64,000 nucleotides of DNA from Afipia sp. Root123D2 (GCF_001425835.1 NZ_LMDP01000005.1:124001-188000); one strand, 5' to 3'. Shown: positions 36,183 through 46,100, counted from the first letter of the stretch. Translations and numbers: made by a program. The notes: generated by a model from the sequence alone, not told the origin.

Positions 36183-36500
36183 ATGATCAGGACTACCCCG
36201 TACCGCCTGGGCGCCTTGGGCGCCGCAGGTATCTTGCTGGCGCTCATGGTGCCGGCGCTGGCCTACACCGGTCAAAAGCTTGCCGGTCAAGCGAAGGTCA
36301 CCATCACGCAGGCCCGGGAAACCGCTCTCAAGGCCCATCCCGGCAAGATCACGGACGAAGAGCTTGAGCGCGAATCCGGAGGCAGTGGCCTGCGTTATTC
36401 GTTCGACATCAAGAACGGCTCGCGGACGCAGGAAGTCGGCGTCGATGCCGCGAGCGGCAAGGTACTCGAAAACAAGACAGAAGGTCCCCATCCGGACTGA
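36183..36500 (+). CDS. Exported PepSY-domain protein
   Basis: The 105-aa protein starts at ATG 36183 after GAGAGACAC. It has an N-terminal signal sequence (residues ~8-28) and a PepSY domain (ITQARETALKAHPGKITDEELERESGGSGLRYSFDIKNG, VGVDAASGKVLE). PepSY proteins in this setting act in the periplasm next to sensor kinases, where they may inhibit proteases or modulate the sensor. It follows the kinase gene by 133 bases and probably belongs to the same regulon. Confidence 0.82.
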   Translation: MIRTTPYRLGALGAAGILLALMVPALAYTGQKLAGQAKVTITQARETALKAHPGKITDEELERESGGSGLRYSFDIKNGSRTQEVGVDAASGKVLENKTEGPHPD

Positions 36501-36577
36501 CCGCAGCATGTCCCACGAACAAACCCGGTGCGTCCTCGCACGCGCCGGGTGGCCGGCTACATAACGGAAATGCAATC

Positions 36578-37336
36578 ATGACCCCAGCCCAGAAATTCGC
36601 ATTGAGCAAAGTCCCTGAAGTTACGCTCGGCTTCTGGATCATCAAAATTCTTGCCACAACGCTCGGCGAGACTGGCGGTGATACCGTCACCATGACGCTG
36701 AATTGGGGTTATTTGGCGGGGACAGCCTTGTTCGCGGTGCTGCTCATCGCGTTCGTGATCGCACAGATCGTCGCGAAGCGCTTTCATCCGTTTCTCTACT
36801 GGGCGACCATCGTGGCCTCGACCACCTTTGGCACCACGATGGCCGACTTCGCCGACCGATCGCTCGGGATCGGTTATACCGGAGGCTCATCGCTGCTGTT
36901 TCTCTGCCTCGTGAGCGTCCTCGGGCTTTGGTACTGGTCGGAGGGGACGGTATCGGTCAACACCGTCTCTACGCCGAAGGTCGAGGCATTTTACTGGGGA
37001 GCGATCACGTTCTCGCAAACCCTCGGCACTGCGCTCGGCGACTGGCTGGCCGACACCGGCGGCCTTGGTTATGAAGGGGGCGCTCTCGTCTTTGCGGCCG
37101 GGCTGGCCGTCGTTGTCGCACTCTATTATCGCACAAACGTGTCGCGGGTGCTGCTGTTCTGGGCGGCCTTCATTCTGACCCGTCCGCTCGGCGCGACGGT
37201 CGGCGACTTCCTCGATAAACCGGTCGCTGCCGGGGGTCTCAGTCTCAGCAGGCCGCTCGCATCGGCCGTGATCGCAGCCTTCATCCTTGCGTGCCTGATC
37301 CTGTTGCCGCAGCGCGCGGGCAAGCATCCGGCGTGA
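36578..37336 (+). CDS. COG4705-family (DUF347) membrane protein, copy 1
   Basis: This 252-aa integral membrane protein has about 8 hydrophobic segments arranged as repeated units. Each unit starts with a motif like KVPEVTLGFWIIKILATTLGE(T/V)G or FYWGAITFSQTLGTALGDWLAD. The repeats and TLG-x2-xGD/E patterns are typical of COG4705/DUF347 proteins, whose function is unknown. A cation or small-solute transporter is often suggested for such repeated acidic membrane motifs, but this is inference. A paralogue follows directly and another lies at 56.7 kb. Confidence 0.78.
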   Translation: MTPAQKFALSKVPEVTLGFWIIKILATTLGETGGDTVTMTLNWGYLAGTALFAVLLIAFVIAQIVAKRFHPFLYWATIVASTTFGTTMADFADRSLGIGYTGGSSLLFLCLVSVLGLWYWSEGTVSVNTVSTPKVEAFYWGAITFSQTLGTALGDWLADTGGLGYEGGALVFAAGLAVVVALYYRTNVSRVLLFWAAFILTRPLGATVGDFLDKPVAAGGLSLSRPLASAVIAAFILACLILLPQRAGKHPA

Positions 37337-37497
37337 CGCTACTGCGTCGGCAAGCGATGGCGATCCTCATGAGCGTTCGCAAATTTTCAAGCGTGGCGCG
37401 TCGAGCGATGCAGAATCCGTAGCCGTCGGAGAGCGGCTCCCATGTTCAATTTGTCAATTTGTCGTTCAATCAGCAATCGTTGTTCGGAGAAAGCCGC

Positions 37498-38292
37498 ATG
37501 GACAGAATCGTCAGCACGGAAGCCAGCAAGGTGCCGGCAATCACGCTCGGATTCTGGGTCATCAAGATATTCGCGACCACCCTGGGCGAGGTAGGCGGCA
37601 ACGCGGTGACGTTGACGTTGGGTCTCGGCTATCTGATCGGCACCGCGATCTTTGCCACCGTATTGATTGCGGCCGTGAGTGCTCAGATAAGGGCGAAGCG
37701 ATTTCAGCCCTTCCTGTACTGGGCCGCCATCACCGCGACCACGCTCGCCGGAACGACGCTTGCCGACTTGGTCGATCGTTCGCTCGGCATTGGCTATCTC
37801 GGCGGCTCCCTGTCGCTCTTCACGATGGTCATGGCGACACTGGGCTTGTGGTACTGGTTGCTCGGCTCCGTCTCCGTCGAAACCGTTACGTCGCCCAAAG
37901 TCGAAGCGTTCTACTGGGCGACCATCATGTTCTCGCAGACCCTCGGCACGGCGCTCGGCGACTGGATGGCAGATGACACCGGGCTCGGTTACAACGGCAG
38001 CGCGCTTGTGATTGCCCTCGTCTTGGCAATCGTCGCCGTTCTTTACTTCTTCACGAAAATGTCCCGCACCACATTGTTCTGGGCGGCTTTCATCCTGACG
38101 CGTCCGCTGGGCGCCACAATTGCCAACTCGCTTGACAAGCCGGTCGCCGCCGGGGGGCTTGCCGTTGGCGACTTTTCCGTCTCGGCAGCCCTCATCGTCG
38201 TCATTACCGTTTGCATTCTCGTTATTCCGCAGCGGCCGGGGCGGCATCCCGGCGCATATTCGCGAGTCTCCGAACTTCGCGGACTCGATTGA
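37498..38292 (+). CDS. COG4705-family (DUF347) membrane protein, copy 2
   Basis: This 264-aa paralogue of the preceding gene starts at ATG 37498 after GGAGAAAG. The same repeated motifs appear ([58 protein letters not shown]). Identity to copy 1 looks above 50% by eye. The two tandem copies may form a heteromer, or may be a recent duplication. Confidence 0.78.
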   Translation: MDRIVSTEASKVPAITLGFWVIKIFATTLGEVGGNAVTLTLGLGYLIGTAIFATVLIAAVSAQIRAKRFQPFLYWAAITATTLAGTTLADLVDRSLGIGYLGGSLSLFTMVMATLGLWYWLLGSVSVETVTSPKVEAFYWATIMFSQTLGTALGDWMADDTGLGYNGSALVIALVLAIVAVLYFFTKMSRTTLFWAAFILTRPLGATIANSLDKPVAAGGLAVGDFSVSAALIVVITVCILVIPQRPGRHPGAYSRVSELRGLD

Positions 38293-38331
38293 TCGCGGAA
38301 TAGACTCCCGACATCACCATGGAGTTCTCAA

Positions 38332-38583
38332 ATGGAGGAGCATCGTTCCACACCGCGCCGCCGGGTCTTGAAGGCTGCAACGATCGCGTTTGGTGGAGGC
38401 GCAATCAGTTGCACGGTTCGGAATCTTTCCGAGTACGGCGCCTCGCTAGATGTGACATCACCGATCGGAATTCCCGACGTCTTTTCGCTGCTGATGGATA
38501 GCGGCTCGCAGCATTGCCGGCTGATCTGGCGCAAGGAGAGACGTATAGGTGTTCGCTTCACTGGGGCGAATAGCGAAAACTAG
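38332..38583 (+). CDS. PilZ-domain protein (short), copy 1
   Basis: This 83-aa protein is a single PilZ domain with the RRR cyclic-di-GMP-binding arginines (PRRRVLK, residues ~9-13) and the second motif ISCTVRNLSEYGASLDV (D/NxSxxG type). Such small proteins often bind c-di-GMP. A paralogue at 55846-56100 stands beside another COG4705 gene, which suggests the families work together. Confidence 0.85.
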   Translation: MEEHRSTPRRRVLKAATIAFGGGAISCTVRNLSEYGASLDVTSPIGIPDVFSLLMDSGSQHCRLIWRKERRIGVRFTGANSEN

Positions 38584-38675
38584 GAACGACAATGTATACT
38601 CGATCGCGGCGCGACGTCCCCGAAAGGCTTTCATCAGGTGGTCGATATAGGCAATCATGTCGCGAGGAGATCCAG

Positions 38676-38879
38676 CTAAGCCCGATGCCGCCAGACACTC
38701 TCGGCGAGAATCACGGCAAGACCGACGAAAAGGGCCGCGCCGCCCCAGGCCGAACCGGCTGTCAGCCATGGCAGCACAAGCCACGCGATGCCAAGCCACG
38801 CAACGATTGTGATCGCGAAGCTGCCGTCATCCACGAACAAGCCGAAAAGCTCTCGAATGATCGTCCTGAACCAGCGCAT
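38676..38879 (-). CDS. Small two-TM membrane protein
   Basis: This 67-aa protein has a basic, amphipathic N-terminus followed by two hydrophobic segments (residues ~22-40 and 45-60). It begins 9 bases after the COG4280 gene on the same strand, so it is co-transcribed. A similar 68-aa protein precedes crcB at 42395-42601. Both share an R-x-L...(D)DGSFA/GDSFA...I(V/L)A pattern. The role is unknown; an accessory subunit of the neighbouring transporter is possible. Confidence 0.65.
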   Translation of the reverse strand: MRWFRTIIRELFGLFVDDGSFAITIVAWLGIAWLVLPWLTAGSAWGGAALFVGLAVILAESVWRHRA

Positions 38880-38888
38880 GCGGAACTC

Positions 38889-39650
38889 CTATCGTTTCGC
38901 GGCGTCGCGCGCGCTCAACCGGGCCCGGCGAAACGGGGTTGCGATCAATGCGATGATCAGGAAGCCAGCGATGAGACCAAGGATAGACCAATCTTGACCT
39001 GGCCATCGAAGTCCCATGCCTTCGCCAACCCAGAAAGCCCCAAAGGCGGAGAGCAATACACCGACCATGAACTTCAAGGTATTCTCCGGAATGGACGCCA
39101 AAGGCTTGTGAACGACAAAGCCAAGCAGCACGACGACAAGCAGCGCGGCCAGCGCCCCAACGCTCGCCGGAACAAGCAAGCCCACGCCGCCGGAACCGAC
39201 AGCGATAACAATGAAGACCACCTCTGTGCCCTCAAGCATCGTGATTTTGAAAGCTGTTGCGATGGCAACTTTGTCCCATCCCCGCCCACGCTGCCCGAGC
39301 TTGCGCAGCGATTCCGTTTGCCTGGAATAGATCGCGTCCTCGTCATGCAAAGGAATAACGCCGGCCGAACGCAGGATTGCCTTGCGCAGCCATCGCATTC
39401 CGAAGAGGAGCAAAAGCGCTCCGACCGCGAGTTGGACGACATCCAGCGGGATGCGCGCGAGCGCCGGACCGATAGCCACGACGATGGCCAGCAGCACGCC
39501 AAGCGCGGCCCCACTTCCGATCAATGCACCGCTCCAGCCGCGGACCGCGCCGACGGCCAGAACAACGGTCAGAGCCTCGACGAACTCGACGAGTGAGGCC
39601 AGAAATGCGGCAATTGCCGTCGGCCAAGCATGCGCCCAATTAACGATCAT
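38889..39650 (-). CDS. COG4280-type multi-pass membrane protein
   Basis: This 253-aa protein starts at ATG 39650 behind GGAAG. It has about 6-7 transmembrane segments in two halves, each opening with an acidic motif: SLVEFVEALTVVLAVG and MLEGTEVVFIVIAVG. This internal duplication with membrane-embedded glutamates resembles cation exchangers of the GDT1/UPF0016 and LysE superfamilies. Substrate unknown; Mn or Ca is a guess. It is divergent from the PAP2 gene. Confidence 0.72.
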   Translation of the reverse strand: MIVNWAHAWPTAIAAFLASLVEFVEALTVVLAVGAVRGWSGALIGSGAALGVLLAIVVAIGPALARIPLDVVQLAVGALLLLFGMRWLRKAILRSAGVIPLHDEDAIYSRQTESLRKLGQRGRGWDKVAIATAFKITMLEGTEVVFIVIAVGSGGVGLLVPASVGALAALLVVVLLGFVVHKPLASIPENTLKFMVGVLLSAFGAFWVGEGMGLRWPGQDWSILGLIAGFLIIALIATPFRRARLSARDAAKR

Positions 39651-39731
39651 ATTACTTCTTCCGATGAGAATTTGAGGACAGCGCACTGACGTGATCCGGT
39701 GATGCAAGACGAATAGATTGCTGAGAGAACG

Positions 39732-40346
39732 ATGGAAACCTGGAATACCGCACTTTTTATAGCCCTCAATGCCCCGGCTTCAGCGAACGCCGTAACGATA
39801 GGGCTCGCCAAGGTAGCCGCGGAATATCTCGTGTATGTGGCTGCCGTTCTGGCAGTATGCTTGTGGGTGCGGGGTTCGCGTGATGAACGCGATGCGTTGA
39901 CTTCGATCGGGGTCGGGCTCCTGATCGCGTTTGCACTGAGCTGGACCATCGGGCTTCTGTGGTATCATCCTCGCCCCTTCGTTATTGGCTTGGGTCGTAC
40001 TTTACTGGCTCACTCGCCCGACAGCTCGTTTCCGAGCGATCACACGACATTCCTTTGGACCTTCGGCTTCGGTCTCCTCGCCACGCGAGAACAACGCGGG
40101 TGGGGGTGGGTACTGTTCCTCGCTGGTCTTGCGACGGCCTGGGCTCGAATCTACGTGGGCGTTCACTTTCCCCTCGATATGGCCGGGTCCGCCGTTGTCG
40201 CGGCCACAGGTGCTGCTGTGACATGGGCTGTTCATCTTCACGTTGCAGCTCATCTCCTGCCGCTGATCGAGCGACCTTACGAAGCCTCGCTACATGTCTT
40301 CCATTTGCCCAAGGCGATTTTCCCCCGCCGCATCTCTGATCGATGA
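39732..40346 (+). CDS. PAP2-family membrane phosphatase (undecaprenyl-diphosphatase-like)
   Basis: This 204-aa protein has about 5-6 membrane segments. The PAP2 motifs are HPRPF (motif 1, residues ~77-81), PSDH (motif 2, ~100-103) and RIYVGVHFPLD (motif 3, ~139-149). Members such as BcrC/YbjG recycle undecaprenyl pyrophosphate in the cell envelope. The substrate is inferred from overall similarity. Confidence 0.82.
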   Translation: METWNTALFIALNAPASANAVTIGLAKVAAEYLVYVAAVLAVCLWVRGSRDERDALTSIGVGLLIAFALSWTIGLLWYHPRPFVIGLGRTLLAHSPDSSFPSDHTTFLWTFGFGLLATREQRGWGWVLFLAGLATAWARIYVGVHFPLDMAGSAVVAATGAAVTWAVHLHVAAHLLPLIERPYEASLHVFHLPKAIFPRRISDR

Positions 40347-40445
40347 AGCGGCTCGAGGTGATGCACAAATGCGTACCAGCCGGTTCGTAATCTCGATCTT
40401 AGCATCATCTTGCTTCGCTTTATGCTTTCTGCCTCGGCCCTTACA

Positions 40446-41111
40446 TCACTCAGGTTTCGGTAAGCCACCGGCCGAAAGCCGCCGGTATGTTCGGTCCATG
40501 GCGATCGACCGGCTTCCGAGCCACGGAAAATGACCGTAGCGGAACGAGATTTGATGAGCTGCAATATCGGCAGGGCGCCTTTCGACAAACCGTTCAAACA
40601 AGGCTGCCGCCAGTCCAGTCCGATCGGAGCCGCTTTGACAGTGGATCAATATCGGTCGTGGCGCGGTACGCATCGTCTCCATCAGTTTGGCAATCGTCCC
40701 AACCGCCGGATCCTGTAGGGCCGACATTCGAACATCCAGGTGAGAAGCTCCATGCGCGGTCGTAACCGCCACTTCATTGTCGTACCACCAAGACCCGCTG
40801 TTTTCGCCGCGCAGATTGATCACCGATTTGATGCCGTAAGCGTCCATCACATCGGCCAACTTCTGCCCGTTCAACTGTGCGGAGCGGTAAAGCACTCCGG
40901 ATTCGACGACGTGGACATTCCCGACCAGTTGCAGGCCGATGGCCCACCCGCCGGCAAGACCAACGCAGATGAGAAGCGCATTTGTCGTATACATCACGGC
41001 GCGGCCAATCGGATGAGACGTCAAAAACCGGTTCGTCGTCGCAAAGAAAGCGAGACAGGACCTCCCGACATTTGATTGGCGACCTCGGTCGTTCGCCGCG
41101 CGCTCGGTCAT
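40446..41111 (-). CDS. Dual-specificity / tyrosine-type phosphatase
   Basis: This 221-aa protein has one hydrophobic segment (residues ~40-60) and then a phosphatase domain. Its CX5R loop is HCQSGSDRTG and a conserved YRSAQL motif lies upstream. It could be membrane anchored with the catalytic domain on one side. It is the last gene of the run on the minus strand that begins at the fluoride riboswitch, but 169 bases separate it from the mutase gene, so it might have its own promoter. The start could also be ATG at residue 40. Confidence 0.75.
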   Translation of the reverse strand: MTERAANDRGRQSNVGRSCLAFFATTNRFLTSHPIGRAVMYTTNALLICVGLAGGWAIGLQLVGNVHVVESGVLYRSAQLNGQKLADVMDAYGIKSVINLRGENSGSWWYDNEVAVTTAHGASHLDVRMSALQDPAVGTIAKLMETMRTAPRPILIHCQSGSDRTGLAAALFERFVERRPADIAAHQISFRYGHFPWLGSRSIAMDRTYRRLSAGGLPKPE

Positions 41112-41280
41112 CGAGAGTTTCCGATATACGCCATCGGAGGCGCCGCGCGGTCGAACTCGGCCTCCTGACTACGAAACCATGTGACGGCATCGAGTCGCCG
41201 GCCGCTAACGGGCGCGCTCTTCTCGATTGCATCGAGAGCGAAGCATTGGATCGGTATTGTCGGTACGAACGTGGGAAATG

Positions 41281-41946
41281 TCATATTTCACCTGATGCCA
41301 GCGAGACTTGCCTTTGCGCGACGGTCGTATCGGCAGCGAGGCGATAAAGATGAATATCGCCCGTCGCGAACTCGACCGAGGTGACAGATTCGGGCGATAA
41401 CCTGTCGAGAACCATGACCAGCGAGCGCAGGCTGTTTCCATGGGCGACAACTAACGTCCTGTCGCCACGCATGACTGCGGGCAAGATCTTTTGGATGAAG
41501 AATGGCAATATTCGTGCGGACGTATCCTTCAGGCTCTCTCCGCCCGGCGGCGCCACATCATAGGAGCGGCGCCACAGTTGAACTTGATCGTCGCCCCAAC
41601 GCGTTCGAGCCTCATCCTTGTTCAGACCGGTGAGATCGCCGTAGTCTCGCTCGTTGAGTGCGGCATTGCGACACTGCCGGACATCGGCTTGCCCCATGTT
41701 CTCCAGGATGATCGAACACGATTGCCATGCCCGTCGAAGCCTTGAGGTGAAGCCGATATCGAACCGAACATCCAACGCTTGCAACCGTTGCGCAACGCCG
41801 CTGGCTTCGGCAATTCCCTGCTCCGTCAGAGCGAGATCGCGCCAGCCCGTGAAGATGTTCTTGAGATTTCCCTCGCTCTGGCCGTGCCGGACGAGGACGA
41901 GACGCCGGTCGATCGATTGCTGCGTAGCAGGATTGTCAAAGGACAT
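41281..41946 (-). CDS. gpmA: Phosphoglycerate mutase (2,3-BPG-dependent type)
   Basis: The 221-aa protein starts at ATG 41946 after a perfect AGGAGG. It has the phosphohistidine motif [12 protein letters not shown], then [12 protein letters not shown], and the second catalytic His in [12 protein letters not shown]. This is the dPGM fold that interconverts 3- and 2-phosphoglycerate. It lies 63 bases after crcB in the fluoride-riboswitch operon. Mutase and enolase genes are known companions of fluoride switches, since fluoride blocks this part of glycolysis. Confidence 0.88.
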   Translation of the reverse strand: MSFDNPATQQSIDRRLVLVRHGQSEGNLKNIFTGWRDLALTEQGIAEASGVAQRLQALDVRFDIGFTSRLRRAWQSCSIILENMGQADVRQCRNAALNERDYGDLTGLNKDEARTRWGDDQVQLWRRSYDVAPPGGESLKDTSARILPFFIQKILPAVMRGDRTLVVAHGNSLRSLVMVLDRLSPESVTSVEFATGDIHLYRLAADTTVAQRQVSLASGEI

Positions 41947-42009
41947 GCGTCCTCCTTTGCGTTGGCCAAACGGCGTCCCTCGCGACATGCCTTTGCGGAT
42001 GTAACCCTT

Positions 42010-42390
42010 TCAAGAGATGAAAATCCGCGTCGCCCAGAGTCCGATGAACAACGCCGTGGCAGACGCCAACACCGAAGCCAGAACGTAAAAGGCGAGGACC
42101 ACCAGCTCGCCGCGCTCATAAAGCAGGGCGACGTCGAGCGAGAACGATGAAAAGGTGGTGAAGCCGCCAAGAATGCCCGTCGCGAGAAACAACCGCCAGT
42201 GCTGGGAGGCGCTTCCTCTCGCCATAAAATAGCCGGCGATCAAACCCATCGCCAGCGACCCCACGATGTTGACGATCAATGTGCGGTAGGGGAAATTCAG
42301 ACCGAAGACGCGAGCCGACCAGACGTTGACTCCATGTCGGAACGCACCGCCGATGCCGGCGCCAAGGAAGACGATCAGATACGCTTGCAT
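42010..42390 (-). CDS. crcB: Fluoride channel CrcB/Fluc
   Basis: This 126-aa protein has four membrane segments and the family hallmark GGFTTFSSFS (residues ~75-84) with the conserved Asn in IVNIVGS. Fluc channels work as dual-topology dimers that let fluoride leave the cell. It starts 4 bases after a small membrane-protein gene and lies downstream of a fluoride riboswitch. Single-gene form, so a homodimer is expected. Confidence 0.95.
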   Translation of the reverse strand: MQAYLIVFLGAGIGGAFRHGVNVWSARVFGLNFPYRTLIVNIVGSLAMGLIAGYFMARGSASQHWRLFLATGILGGFTTFSSFSLDVALLYERGELVVLAFYVLASVLASATALFIGLWATRIFIS

Positions 42391-42394
42391 CGCG

Positions 42395-42601
42395 CTATCT
42401 TTGATTCTTCGCGCGCGACCGCGCTTCGAAGATGGCGGTGACTAGTCCGAGGACGAGCAGGCCGCCGACGAGGTCGTAGGCCGCGCCCAATCCGAACGCG
42501 AGAAAACAGATTACGCCAACGGCAGCAAGAATTGACGCGGCAAAGCTATCGCCTGCGATCAATTTAAGCCATTCGCGCAATTGCCTGGTGAGAATGTCCA
42601 T
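42395..42601 (-). CDS. Small two-TM membrane protein of the fluoride operon
   Basis: This 68-aa protein starts at ATG 42601, just downstream of the riboswitch terminator. It has an amphipathic N-terminus (LTRQLREWLKLIAGDSFAAS) and two hydrophobic segments. It precedes crcB by 4 bases. It resembles the 67-aa protein next to the COG4280 gene. The position implies a role in fluoride resistance or an accessory role to CrcB, which has not been shown. Confidence 0.7.
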   Translation of the reverse strand: MDILTRQLREWLKLIAGDSFAASILAAVGVICFLAFGLGAAYDLVGGLLVLGLVTAIFEARSRAKNQR

Positions 42602-42632
42602 GCGGCTGCCCTTGCAATCATCGAAGGGCAAC

Positions 42633-42655
42633 AAAAAACCCGCCTATGGCGGGTT
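42633..42655 (-). terminator. Riboswitch-controlled intrinsic terminator
   Basis: AACCCGCC-ATA-GGCGGGTT is a perfect 8-base stem followed by TTTTTG. It lies between the aptamer and the first gene, so transcription would stop here without fluoride and continue with it. Confidence 0.88.
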
Positions 42656-42698
42656 AAACAACGCTCCCGCCATGACGGAGCTTTGCAGCCCCATCCCA

Positions 42699-42748
42699 GC
42701 AGGAGTCATCAGCCCACGACGGGCGGGTATCGGGGGACTCCATCCCCA
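42699..42748 (-). promoter_or_regulatory. Fluoride riboswitch (crcB motif)
   Basis: On the minus strand the aptamer reads GGGGATGGAGTCCCCC, then ACCCGCC, then GGGCTGATGACTCCTGCT. These are the conserved blocks of the crcB/fluoride motif. It is followed by a terminator and then by crcB, the expected target. This is the classic transcriptional ON-switch layout. Confidence 0.92.
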
Positions 42749-42759
42749 TCTGTAACTCA

Positions 42760-42788
42760 ACAGTAATCGCTTCGAGCAAATTGGTCAA
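42760..42788 (-). promoter_or_regulatory. Promoter of the fluoride operon
   Basis: TTGACC (42788-42783) and TACTGT (42765-42760) on the minus strand are 17 bases apart, and the predicted start lies about 5 bases before the aptamer. Confidence 0.65.
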
Positions 42789-43129
42789 CGGATCGATCCG
42801 CGTTCGATGCTCGACGCGCCGCCCGGCCATCGTCCCAGTGAAAGCGTGAAATTCCTAGAAGAGAGCGGTGACGGTCCACGCCGACGTCGCACGGGTTTGC
42901 GAAGGGTCGGAGGATGAGTGTGATGACCGAAATGCGACCTCGTCCGGATCGCGTGTCGATATTGTCGTTGTATTCAGAGGATGGGTAGCCGCCGGAATGT
43001 TTGGCCTTTTCATCCGGCTCGACGTGGCTCGACAATGCATCGATCGCGTTCATTGCGGGATCGAGAGCACCAGATGGCCGATGAGTTCGCTCGTTCCGGA
43101 AACATTCGGCTGCGGGTACTGGTAAGATA
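42789..43129. other. 341-base stretch without a convincing gene
   Basis: Open frames of ~85 and ~140 codons cross the region on opposite strands, but neither has a ribosome binding site, family resemblance or sensible composition. It separates the fluoride operon from the end of the RND pump operon. Confidence 0.5.
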
Positions 43130-46100
43130 TTAGCTCGAGTTTTGCTTCGCCAATTCAGGCGAACCGCCGCCGAGTTCATCGACGGCCGACTCGAACCGCC
43201 CGAAGCGCAGGGCTAGGGCGGGTAAGACAAGCAAATTCAGGGCCATCGAGGTCAGCAGGCCCCCCAGGATCACGAGCGCCATGGGGCCTTCGATCTCACG
43301 GCCTGGATCTCCCATTCCGATCGCGAGGGGCAGGAGACCGAGCGCAGTCACGAGCGAGGTCATCAGGATCGGCGTCAGCCGGTCGCCGGCGCCTTTGATC
43401 GCAGCTTCGAGGCCCCAAGGCATACCGTCAGTTTCGACCAGGTGCTCGTAATGCGAGATCATCATGATCGAGTTGCGCAGCGTGATTCCGAACAGCGTCA
43501 CGAAGCCGACCATCGAACCGAGTGAGAGTACGCCTCCGGTCGCAAATACCGCCAGCACGCCGCCGACGAGCGCGAACGGCAGATTGACAAGGACGAGCAG
43601 CAGGTTTCGCCAGTTACGCGTTACGATCGACAGCAGCAGCACGACCCCGATTGCTGCGATCGACGAATGGATCAGCAGGTCCCGCCGGGATTGCGCCTGC
43701 GCCTGCGCCGAGCCGGCGAATTCCACGTAGACGCCGCTCGGGAGTTCTACGTTGGCAGAGACCGCGGCCTGAGCATCCCGCACGAACGAGGCGACGTCAC
43801 GGCCGGCCACGTTCGCCGTCACCGTTTGGAGACGTCGGCCGCCGAGGTGAGACACCTGATAGCGCCCGGCGGTTTCGTATATGTCCGCGATTTGCTTGAG
43901 AAGCACATAGCTGCCGCTCGGGGCGCGTAGCGCAAGGTCACCCACCTTGGTGATGCTGTTGCGACTCTCGGCGTCGAGTACCGTGATGACGTTGAAAACC
44001 CGGTTGCCATCATAGCTCTGGCCGACAACATCGCCCTGATAGGCGGTGCGGACCAAATCGAGGACGTCCACCGCATCGAAGCCCCAGCGCTCCACGTCCT
44101 TTTTCCGGAGTCGAATGGTCAACTGCGGCATACCAGGCGGCGATTGCAATTGCACGTCCGTCGCACCCTGGATACCCCCAACGGTACGCGCGACGTCCCG
44201 TGCCGCGCGATCGAGCGTGTCGAGATCGTCGCCGAAGATGTTGACGACGACAGCAGCCGTGTAGCCTGACAAGGTTTCCTCTACGCGCTCGGTCAGAAAT
44301 GGTGTGACCGCGAAATTGACTCCCGCGAACCCTCGGAGCGCCTTGCGTACGTCGGCCTGCGCTCCTTCCGTCTGGTCGCCCGATAATCCGGATTTGAGGT
44401 CGACTTCGAACTCGCTTTCATGCGTGCCCGCGGTGTCGTCGGCTTTCTCGGCGCGGCCGATGTGCTGGGCGACCGAGCGCACCACCGGCAGAGCGATCAG
44501 GGCCTTGGTGACGAGAGCGCCGAGGCGCTCGGATTCGGCAATCGAGGTGCCGGGCACAGCCGACATGTGAAGAATGAAATGCCCTTCCTGGAGTTCGGGC
44601 AGGAAGGCGCTACCGAAGAACGGAAGGGCGGCACAGCCGGCCACGGTAAAAACCAGAGTGGCAGCGATCGCCGTACGCGGATGGATGGCGATGCCGCGCA
44701 AAATTCGCTCATAACGCCCGCGCGTCCAGCGAACGACGGGCGGCTCTCTATCATGCGCGACCGCACCCGCGCCTTCGCCTCGTCGTCCACGGCCGGCGAG
44801 CAGCAGCATCGAGAGCGCCGGCGTCACCGTCAGCGCCACAACAAGTGATGCGAGAATGGCGAATATATAGGCCATGCCGAGCGGCGCAAAGAACCGGCCG
44901 GCGAGACCCGGTAACGTCAGCACGGGCAAGAAAACAAGAATAACCGCGAAGGTCGCATAAATGACAGCGCCGCGCACTTCGAGCGAGGCGTCGAGGACGA
45001 CCCGGCCCACTGGCCGAGGTTCCGGCAAACGCCTGTTCTCGCGTAAACGCCGGACGATGTTCTCAACGCCGATCACCGCATCATCAACGACTTCGCCGAT
45101 GGCGATCGCGAGCCCGCCCAAGGTCATTGTGTTCAGGCTCTGGCCCAAAGCGTCGAGGATAATGACGGCGGCAAGCAGTGACAGCGGGATCGCCGTGCAG
45201 GCGATCGCCGCCGTGCGTAGATCGAACAGGAACAGAAACAGGACCACAATGACGAGGATACCGCCGAGGAGCAGCGAGTTCCGGACATTGTTGGTGGCCG
45301 TATTGATGAAGTTGGCGGGACGAAAAAGATCGCCGTGAAATTTGATACCGGCCTTTTCCAGTCCCGGCCGCAAGCTCGCCAGCGCCTCTTCGACGTGCTG
45401 GGTCACCTCGACCGTATTGGCGCCGTATTGCCCCGAGACATTCAACATTACGCCAGGCTTGCCCATAATCGTCGCGCCGCCGATCGGCGGCTCCGGCGCA
45501 TAGACCACCTCGGCGACGTCACCGAGAAGCACGCTCGAAGCGCCTTGGTTCAGCAGAACAGTGTGAGCAACATCCTCCGCCTGGAGCGACTGGCCCTCGG
45601 TCTGGAAGACGATGCGCTGATTGGCGGTGTCGATAAAGCCCGCGCCGCGCACGCCGGTGGCTTTCTTCGCCACGGTCAAAACGTCGTTGAGGGTGAGATT
45701 ATAGCGAATGAGCTGGTCCGAATGGACCTGAACCTGAAGCGAACGGAGATCGCCGCCGAACACCGCGACCTTGGCGACGCCCGGCACGGCGAGAAGCCGC
45801 AGGCGCAGCGTCCAATCGGCGATAGTGCGTAAATCCATCAGCGAGTGCGTGTCGGAGGTGAGCCCGGCGACAAGGATGGTACTCGTCGAAGAGGTCAGCG
45901 GCGTCATTCCCGGCGGCCCCGTCTCCGCCGGGAGTTGTTGTGCGGCGACCGCCAGGCGCTCGGCCACCACTTGCCGATCCCGATAGATGTCACTTCCGGG
46001 CGCGAAGATAACCGTGATGACGGAGAGCCCCTGGATCGAGGTGGACCGCAACGATTGCACGCCGGGGACACCATTGATGGCATTCTCGATCGGCTGGGTG

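Noticed and set aside
38592-39596. 334-codon open frame on + opposite the COG4280 gene
   Set aside because: Translation is Asp/Arg/Gln-rich with no hydrophobic pattern, while the minus strand encodes a clear multi-pass membrane protein.
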